A stretch of 20,377 bases of DNA. It comes from an uncultured Lautropia sp. Its GTDB lineage: Bacteria > Pseudomonadota > Gammaproteobacteria > Burkholderiales > Burkholderiaceae_E. The position numbers and the translations under genes are program-made. Positions 15,793 to 20,377 of the stretch are shown piece by piece. Position 1 is the first letter of the stretch. Every line of letters starts with the position of its first letter. A model generated the notes under the pieces. It was not told where the DNA came from. It did not search any database and was given only the letters and a program-made list of their open reading frames with translations. The stretch spans positions 1 through 20,377 of the forward strand of contig CALIXC010000109.1 of the NCBI GenBank assembly GCA_938046755.1, in the 5' to 3' direction.

Positions 15793-16320
15793 TCAGATCT
15801 TCATGGGACGGCGGCCGCCGTTGAAGCGCTTCATCCAGTAGCGCTTGTCGATAGCCTCGACGCGCACGATGCTGCCTGACGAAGGGGCGTGCACGAAGCG
15901 CCCCCGGCCGATGTAGATGCCGACGTGCGAGTTGGGATGTCGGCCCGTCTGAAAGAACACCAGGTCGCCCGGGGCCAGATCCGCACGGGCCACCTTCGTG
16001 CCTCGGGTACCCATCTCGCGGCTGGTGCGCGGCAGCTCGATGCCCAGCGCCTCGCGGTAGACGTGCTGGACCAGGCCACTGCAGTCGAAACCGTGGCGGG
16101 GGCTGGAACCGCCCCAGCGATAGGGCTTGCCCACCTGGGCCAGTGCTTCCTTTGTCACATCGTTGGCAGCTCGCCGGGGCAGCGGTTCCGCCTGATGGCT
16201 GGCGCACGCGGCCAGCAGCAACGGGCCACCGCTCAGCATCAGGGTGGCCAGGCTGCGCAGCATCGTCCGGCGCGCCAAGGCGCCGACGCGGTGGGGGAAA
16301 GGGGCTGTCTGGGACGTCAT
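15793..16320 (-). CDS. NlpC/P60 family lipoprotein, peptidoglycan endopeptidase
   Basis: A predicted lipoprotein of 175 aa with an NlpC/P60 cysteine peptidase domain, a family that cleaves peptide cross-links or stems in peptidoglycan. The signal segment 'LMLSGGPLLLAAC' ends in a lipobox with Cys39. The catalytic triad is visible as Cys80 in 'GFDCSGLVQHVY', His132 in 'NSHVGIYIG' and His144 in 'GRFVHAPS'. 'YRWGGSSP' and 'LAPGDLVFF' are also typical. It has no other domain and is of the short Spr/MepS-like size. The start could be ATG 16320 or ATG 16263 (residue 20), which would give a more usual signal peptide; neither has a strong ribosome binding site. It is divergent from the UMF1 transporter gene. 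Confidence 0.9.
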   Translation of the reverse strand: MTSQTAPFPHRVGALARRTMLRSLATLMLSGGPLLLAACASHQAEPLPRRAANDVTKEALAQVGKPYRWGGSSPRHGFDCSGLVQHVYREALGIELPRTSREMGTRGTKVARADLAPGDLVFFQTGRHPNSHVGIYIGRGRFVHAPSSGSIVRVEAIDKRYWMKRFNGGRRPMKI

Positions 16321-16500
16321 GCAGCCAGTTTAGCGTGCATTTGCGGTACGATGCATCCGCCATGGCTGTCCTGCCGGTTTTTCCGGGCTGATGGTCGGCA
16401 TACCTGATTCCGGTCGTGCAAGGCCGGCGCAGCCCGGCTTTTCTGCAAGGCCGGCGCGCTCGCCCCGTTCGCCGATCCGCTGCGTGTCGGGAGGGGCACG

Positions 16501-17826
16501 ATGAATCTGTTCGATCAGCGCGCGCTGCGCGACGGCGTCACCCGGGGTGAAGTGCTGGCCTGGGCCGGCTATGACTTTGCCAATTCCGGCTACACCACCG
16601 TGGTCACCACCGCGGTGTTCAGCGCCTATTTCGTGGGAGTGGTGGCCGGCAATGCCAGCTGGGCCACTTTCCTGTGGACCTTCATCCTGGGGCTTTCCAA
16701 CCTGGCGGTGATGCTGACCATGCCCGCCATCGGCGCCCGGGTGGATGCCAGGGCTTCGCGCAAGGCGTGGCTGCTGTCAGTCACGCTGGTGTGCGTGGCC
16801 TGCGTGGTGGGGCTGTACTGGGTTCATGCAGGCGACATCCTGCCGGCGGTGCTGCTGATCATCGTCTCCAATTACTGCTACGCGCTGGGCGAGACCTTCT
16901 GCGCAGCCTATCTGCCGGAGCTGGCGCAGCCTGACGCGATGGGTCGCGTCTCGGGATGGGGATGGAGCTTTGGCTACGTGGGCGGGATGCTGGCACTGGG
17001 GGTTTCGCTGGCCTGGGTGAGCCATGTGCAGGCAGGCGGAGGCGATGCCGAAGCCTTTGTGCCCGGCACGATGCTGATCACGGCCATCATCTACCTGCTG
17101 GCGGCGCTGCCGATGTTCCTTTTCGTGCGTGACCGGGCCGAGCCCTGCGTTCAGGAGACGGACAGTGCCGTGCTGTCCGTCTTCGACATCCGGACTTCCT
17201 GGCGGCGCGTCCGCGACTTCATCGACTTTCGCCGGCTGCTGCTGGTGGGCTTCTTCTTCAATGCCGGCGTGTTCGTGGTGATCTCGCTCACCGCCGTCTA
17301 TGCAGAACAGGTGATGCACTTCGAGCCGAAGCAGACCATGATGCTGTTCTTCGTGGTCAATATCGCGGCGGCTCTGGGGGCCTTCCTGTTCGGCTACCTG
17401 GAAGATCGCATCGGCCACCGGCACGCGCTGGGCCTCACGCTGGTGGGCTGGATCGCCGTGGTGGCGCTGGCCGTGATGGCCAACAGCGACACGGTGTTCT
17501 GGGCGGCGGCCATGCTGGCCGGTCTCTGCATGGGGTCCAGTCAGTCGGCGGGCAGGGCCCTGGCTGGTGCCCTGGCGCCCAGTCATCGGCTGGGTGAGTT
17601 CTACGGGCTGTGGGCCTTTGCCACTCGCAGTGCAGCCATTGTCGGACCGCTGACCTATGGCATCATCAGCTGGGCCACCGAGGGCAACCATCGGGGGGCA
17701 CTGCTGTTCACCGGCTGTTTCTTCGTGGCGGCGCTGGCGCTTCTGGCCTACGTCGACATCGCGCGTGGCGTGTGCCGGGCGCGGGCCGACGATGCCTCGG
17801 CCGTCAGTACGGAGGCCTCGTCCTGA
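16501..17826 (+). CDS. Major facilitator superfamily transporter, UMF1 (Atg22-like) family
   Basis: An inner-membrane transporter of 441 aa with about twelve hydrophobic segments. The N-terminal 'EVLAWAGYDFANSGYTTVV' is the hallmark of the UMF1 family, related to the fungal vacuolar amino-acid exporter Atg22. Other typical stretches are 'LPELAQPDAMGRVSGWGWSF', 'GYVGGMLALGVSL' and 'GSSQSAGRALAGALAPSHRL' with 'GEFYGLWAFATR'. The substrate is unknown; efflux of amino acids or similar metabolites is only a family-based guess. GGGAGG lies 7 nt upstream of ATG 16501. The upstream region holds a repeated TGCAAGGCCGGCGC (two copies, about 16418 and 16445). No clear terminator follows; the 8-bp repeat array begins 43 nt after the stop. 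Confidence 0.88.
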   Translation: MNLFDQRALRDGVTRGEVLAWAGYDFANSGYTTVVTTAVFSAYFVGVVAGNASWATFLWTFILGLSNLAVMLTMPAIGARVDARASRKAWLLSVTLVCVACVVGLYWVHAGDILPAVLLIIVSNYCYALGETFCAAYLPELAQPDAMGRVSGWGWSFGYVGGMLALGVSLAWVSHVQAGGGDAEAFVPGTMLITAIIYLLAALPMFLFVRDRAEPCVQETDSAVLSVFDIRTSWRRVRDFIDFRRLLLVGFFFNAGVFVVISLTAVYAEQVMHFEPKQTMMLFFVVNIAAALGAFLFGYLEDRIGHRHALGLTLVGWIAVVALAVMANSDTVFWAAAMLAGLCMGSSQSAGRALAGALAPSHRLGEFYGLWAFATRSAAIVGPLTYGIISWATEGNHRGALLFTGCFFVAALALLAYVDIARGVCRARADDASAVSTEASS

Positions 17827-17868
17827 CGGGAACAGGCAACAGGGCGCGGAGGTGGCATCATCCTGCTT

Positions 17869-17930
17869 GCCGTGCAGCCGTGCAGCCGTGCAGCCGTGCA
17901 GCCGTGCAGCCGTGCAGCCGTGCAGCCGTG
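17869..17930. repeat. Tandem array of an 8-bp unit (GTGCAGCC), seven full copies plus partial ends
   Basis: Seven identical copies of GTGCAGCC run from 17872 to 17927, preceded by GCC and followed by GTG. No mismatch occurs within the array, which suggests recent slippage. It lies between the UMF1 gene and the GlcG/HbpS-family gene, 75 bp upstream of the latter's start and outside any supported gene. Copy number changes would alter spacing in this intergenic region. Confidence 0.95.
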
Positions 17931-18005
17931 TTGCTGTAGCTGAGCTTTTTTGAATCCACGCCCGGCCAGATCGGGCATCTTCATTCATCAAGGGAGACAT
18001 CAACC

Positions 18006-18419
18006 ATGAAAACCAAACCCACCCTCGAACTGCGCGATGTGGAGAACGGCCTGAAGGCTGGCCTGGCCAAGGCCGCCGAGAAAGGCTGGGCCGTGACCGT
18101 GTCCGTGGTCGACGATGGCGGCCATCTGCTGGGCCTCAAGCGCATGGATGGTTGCGCGGCCGTGGCAGCCTACATCTCGCCCGAGAAGGCGCGCACCGCT
18201 GCGCTGGGCCAGCGGGGCAGCGGCGGCTATGAAAAGATGATCAACGACGGCCGTACCGCCTTCCTGTGCGTGGACGTGCTGAAGGGCACCCTGGAAGGGG
18301 GGCTGCCCATCGTCATCGAGGGCCAGGTGGCTGGCGCTGTGGGCGTCTCGGGCGTGAAGCCCAACGAGGACCTGGAAGTGGCGCAGGCTGCTGTGGACGC
18401 GATCGTCGCCGGGGTCTGA
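18006..18419 (+). CDS. GlcG/HbpS family protein (DUF336, haem-degrading domain family)
   Basis: A small protein of 137 aa. The pattern 'VTVSVVDDGGHLLGLKRMDG', then 'ISPEKARTAAL', 'GGLPIVIEGQVAGAVGVSG' and the C-terminal 'EDLEVAQAAVDAI' is that of the GlcG/HbpS family. Members have been linked to haem binding in Streptomyces HbpS and occur beside glycolate or diol utilisation genes, but many have no known role. No signal peptide is present, so it should be cytoplasmic. ATG 18006 is preceded by AAGGGAG, a good ribosome binding site. No functionally related neighbour is visible. Function beyond the family is not assigned. Confidence 0.88.
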   Translation: MKTKPTLELRDVENGLKAGLAKAAEKGWAVTVSVVDDGGHLLGLKRMDGCAAVAAYISPEKARTAALGQRGSGGYEKMINDGRTAFLCVDVLKGTLEGGLPIVIEGQVAGAVGVSGVKPNEDLEVAQAAVDAIVAGV

Positions 18420-18421
18420 TG

Positions 18422-18480
18422 GCAGGGGGCAGCCTGGGGACCGGCGTTCCGGCTCCTGGCTGCCGGGGTGCCCCTGCTTT
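18422..18480 (+). terminator. Nested hairpin terminator of the GlcG/HbpS-family gene
   Basis: GCAGGGG (18422-18428) pairs with CCCCTGC (18471-18477), and just inside GGCAGCC (18428-18434, sharing one base) pairs with GGCTGCC (18458-18464). The structure starts 2 nt after the stop codon and ends in TTTG. The short T-run makes it a moderate candidate. Confidence 0.55.
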
Positions 18481-18548
18481 GCTGCGTCCCGGCTGTGGGG
18501 CGCGGCTTCACCCAACGGGGCATGGCATTGTTGTTCAATTGAAATGTC

Positions 18549-18577
18549 GTGACATGCGTTTGGGCCTTTGCTACAAT
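18549..18577 (+). promoter_or_regulatory. Promoter of tRNA-Ser(GGA)
   Basis: GTGACA (18549-18554, 5/6 to TTGACA) and TACAAT (18572-18577, 5/6 to TATAAT) are separated by 17 bp. Transcription would begin near 18584, just before the mature tRNA 5' end at 18588. Confidence 0.85.
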
Positions 18578-18587
18578 GCCGCGTTCC

Positions 18588-18678
18588 GGAGAGATGGATG
18601 AGTGGTTTAAGTCGCACGCCTGGAAAGCGTGTAAGGGTTAATAGCCCTTCGGGGGTTCGAATCCCCCTCTCTCCGCCA
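18588..18678 (+). tRNA. tRNA-Ser (anticodon GGA)
   Basis: A 91-nt tRNA with encoded CCA (18676-18678). The acceptor stem pairs GGAGAGA with TCTCTCC. The anticodon arm reads CACGC-CTGGAAA-GCGTG, giving anticodon GGA, which decodes UCC and UCU. A long variable arm (AAGGGTTAATAGCCCTT) marks it as class II tRNA-Ser. The T arm is GGGGGTTCGAATCCCCC. It is charged by SerS, encoded 7.6 kb upstream. Confidence 0.97.
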
Positions 18679-18771
18679 CACATTCCGCGCTGAGATCCAG
18701 CCACTTCCTGTCAGCCTCCCGCGTTCTGAAGGGAGAGCGGGCAGCTTGGATGGCCTTCTTCGGTGCCTTGA

Positions 18772-18806
18772 AACCCCGGCTTGTCGTCATGACAGCCGGG
18801 TTTTTT
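18772..18806 (+). terminator. Strong intrinsic terminator downstream of tRNA-Ser(GGA)
   Basis: CCCGGC / GCCGGG with an inner TGTC / GACA pairing makes a two-part stem followed by six T residues. It lies 94 nt after the tRNA 3' end. The A-run before the left arm also gives a U-tract on the minus strand, so it may terminate the converging gene that ends at 18934. The stretch 18679-18771 holds no gene I can see. Confidence 0.8.
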
Positions 18807-18933
18807 CTTGTGTGCGCATGACGCGCCGGACTTGGCAATTTGCGCGGGGCCTGCCGCACGTTGCGCCACGCCCGCCAAGCGAGAACGCTCCCGGGTGGGA
18901 CGCGTTCTGGTCCTGCTCTGGGGCTTGGGTCGA

Positions 18934-20377
18934 TCAGCGGCTGGCCCAGTTACGTTTGTTGCCGGCCTTCTCATCCTCGATGGTGTAGCCCAGGTGCACC
19001 AGCGGCTGGCCTTTCTTCCAGCCGGCGGGCACTTGCCACCGGTTGCAGTAGCGGCGATGGGTCTTGGGCAGCTTGTAATTCCAGCAGAGGTCGGCGGTGT
19101 CCGTACCCGTGATCATCACCCACAGCTGCACCCAGTTTCCGTTGTTGTTCCACACGAAGATTTGCCTGGCTGAAGCCACCTGTTCCTCGTAGCCGATGGT
19201 CTCGGCCTGGCCGGTATAGCTCACGCCCTTGTCGTAGCTGAAGGTTGGCTCGTCGGTGACCGTCAGCGTGCCTCCCAGGGTGACGCCGTTCGCGCCGTTG
19301 GTGACGGGCAGGGACATGGTGATCTGGTCCATGTCATAGTTTGCATCACCACCTCCGTCGGTATCCTTGCCGCCGTTGTAGGTGAAATAGGTGTAGCCGC
19401 CTTCAGCCGGCGTGTAGCCGCCAGGGGTACCGCTGCGTTCGCCGGCATAGCCCGGGGCTCGGCTCTGGGAGGAAGTGACCCGCGGGGCATTGGCCATGCC
19501 TTGCGGGTAGCCGATGGCTTTGGGGTCATTCGACTGCCCATCGCTGTGCTGGTCCAGCATGGTGGCCAGCACGGCACCGTTGACGCCACCCGAGCCGATC
19601 GGCTCGGTGGGGTGCCGCAGCGGCTGACGGTTGATGGCTTCGGCCTCACCGTTTGCGGTCTTGCCGGCATCGGTTGCTGCATTGTCGGCCGTCTGGCCAT
19701 CGGCAGCCGGTTTCTCGTCGGCAGCAGGCTTGTCGCTGGCAGCAGGTTTTTCCTCAGCAGCCGGTTTGTCGTTGGCCGCGGGCTTGTCGTTGGTGGTCGG
19801 CTTGTCGTCGGAAGCGGGTTTGTCGGTGACGGCCGGCTTTTCCTCGGTCGAGGGCTTGTCGGTGGCAGCCGGCTTCTCATCGGCAGCTGGCTTGTCGTCC
19901 GAAGCGGGCTTGTCACTGGCACCCTGGGCGGCCGCGGCGTCTGCCTGCGGGTTGGACGGTTGCTGAGTGCTGGCTTGTGCCTGCTGTGCAGCTTGCTGCT
20001 GTTGTTGCTGGACCTGGCGTTTCTGCTCTTCCGCCTTGCGGGCCTCTTCTGCTTTGCGTGCTGCTTCCTGGGCCTTGGCCGACTCTTCTGCCTTGCGTGC
20101 CTCTTCGCGCTTGGCCTGCTCGGCTTCAGCACTGGCTGCGGCGGCACGCTCCTGGGCCGCCTTGGCTGCCGCATCCTGATCGGCCTTGGCCTTGGCGGCG
20201 GCCTCGGCTTCAGCCTGCTTGCGTGCTTCTTCGGCCTTGGCGGCTTCGGCCCGGGCGGCCGCTGCATCCGCTTCGGCCTTCTGGCGTTCGGCAGCCAGGC
20301 GGGCTTCCTCGGCCTTGCGCGTTTCTTCCGCACGCTTCTGGGCATCGGCGCGCTCGGCGGCTAGGCGGGCCTCCTCA
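18934..20377 (-). CDS. Partial large protein: TolA-like coiled coil, KP-repeat linker and unrecognised C-terminal domain
   Basis: One uninterrupted frame runs from the right edge to TGA at 18936-18934 (480 residues visible; the N-terminus is outside). Visible residues 1-132 are Ala/Glu/Lys/Arg/Gln-rich with 'ARKAEE' and 'AEAEAAAKAKADQD' motifs, a long helix or coiled coil like domain II of TolA. Residues about 153-223 are twelve degenerate hexads ending in KP ('ASDKP', 'AADEKP', 'AAEEKP'). A Gly/Ser/Pro linker leads to about 170 C-terminal residues ('GGYTYFTYNGGKDTDGGGDA', 'ARQIFVWNNNGNWVQLWVMI', 'WQVPAGWKKGQPLVHLGYTI'). These hold two cysteines ('DLCWNYKL', 'RRYCNRW') that could form a disulfide. 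I do not recognise this domain and it does not look like TolA domain III. A cell-envelope location is likely but inferred. Confidence 0.8.
   Translation of the reverse strand, partial: EEARLAAERADAQKRAEETRKAEEARLAAERQKAEADAAAARAEAAKAEEARKQAEAEAAAKAKADQDAAAKAAQERAAAASAEAEQAKREEARKAEESAKAQEAARKAEEARKAEEQKRQVQQQQQQAAQQAQASTQQPSNPQADAAAAQGASDKPASDDKPAADEKPAATDKPSTEEKPAVTDKPASDDKPTTNDKPAANDKPAAEEKPAASDKPAADEKPAADGQTADNAATDAGKTANGEAEAINRQPLRHPTEPIGSGGVNGAVLATMLDQHSDGQSNDPKAIGYPQGMANAPRVTSSQSRAPGYAGERSGTPGGYTPAEGGYTYFTYNGGKDTDGGGDANYDMDQITMSLPVTNGANGVTLGGTLTVTDEPTFSYDKGVSYTGQAETIGYEEQVASARQIFVWNNNGNWVQLWVMITGTDTADLCWNYKLPKTHRRYCNRWQVPAGWKKGQPLVHLGYTIEDEKAGNKRNWASR
19708..19920 (-). repeat. Degenerate 15-18 bp coding repeats for xx(D/E)KP hexads
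   Basis: Twelve consecutive five- or six-residue units ending in Lys-Pro are encoded on the minus strand inside the partial gene. Codon choice varies between units, so the array is old or selected at protein level rather than freshly amplified. Such charged Pro-rich segments usually act as extended spacers across the periplasm or cell wall. Confidence 0.85.

Noticed and set aside
17869..17930. Tandem repeats considered as a CRISPR array
   Set aside because: Units are 8 bp and directly adjacent, with no spacers and no cas genes.
18000..18859. Minus-strand frames with 'GERGIRTPEG' and 'ERGGFEPPKG' peptides
   Set aside because: They read through the complement of tRNA-Ser(GGA) and the GlcG/HbpS-family gene and are the same kind of artefact.
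19501..20364. Plus-strand frame that looks like a multi-pass membrane protein
   Set aside because: The hydrophobic Leu/Gly/Phe pattern is the complement of Ala/Lys/Glu/Gln codons in the partial minus-strand gene, which reads without interruption.

Overview
The window is high-GC bacterial DNA that reads as a betaproteobacterium of the order Burkholderiales. The evidence is the codon bias, the lolA-rarA-serS gene set, a beta-type ComEC, a COG3235 membrane protein and an E. coli-like FrdABCD. A facultatively anaerobic, host-associated genus such as Lautropia would fit, but the genus is a guess. Almost everything here is chromosomal housekeeping DNA. I see no phage, CRISPR array, toxin-antitoxin pair, recognisable defence island or biosynthetic cluster.

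Layout. Positions 1-291 hold the decayed 5' end of an IS256-family insertion sequence. Next, on the minus strand, is a complete fumarate reductase operon (frdA-frdB-frdC-frdD, transcribed from about 4040 down to 324), with an FNR/Anr-like box and a -10 element upstream of frdA. Diverging from it on the plus strand are lolA and rarA (4156-6495). Two minus-strand genes follow: a class I DAHP synthase (6595-7701) and an exported alpha/beta-hydrolase lipoprotein (7952-9352) whose nucleophile serine position holds glycine. serS (9644-11005) ends at a strong terminator. A minus-strand tRNA-Ser(CGA) has its own promoter and a near-twin terminator. Then come a COG3235-type membrane protein and comEC (12435-15011).

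Immediately after the comEC stop lies a 160-bp non-coding MITE-like element with IS5-type ends, a 37-bp internal palindrome and a CTAG target duplication. The right-hand part contains a YoaB-type RidA-family gene, a convergent NlpC/P60 lipoprotein gene, a UMF1-type MFS transporter, a 62-bp array of 8-bp tandem repeats, a GlcG/HbpS-family gene, a tRNA-Ser(GGA) gene with a near-consensus promoter, and finally the 3' part of a large minus-strand gene. That last protein has an Ala/Glu/Lys coiled coil, a KP-hexad repeat linker and an unrecognised C-terminal domain, and it is open at the right edge.

How the genes work together. FrdABCD would give quinol-linked fumarate respiration, and the FNR-like site suggests induction when oxygen is short. 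LolA, the two lipoproteins and the partial TolA-like protein serve the cell envelope. RarA and ComEC handle replication-fork repair and DNA uptake. SerS charges the two tRNA-Ser isoacceptors that lie within 9 kb of it. The points most worth checking are the MITE-like element, the degenerate metal-ligand motifs in the ComEC beta-lactamase-like domain, the missing nucleophile in the hydrolase, the 8-bp repeat array and the unrecognised C-terminal domain at the right edge.
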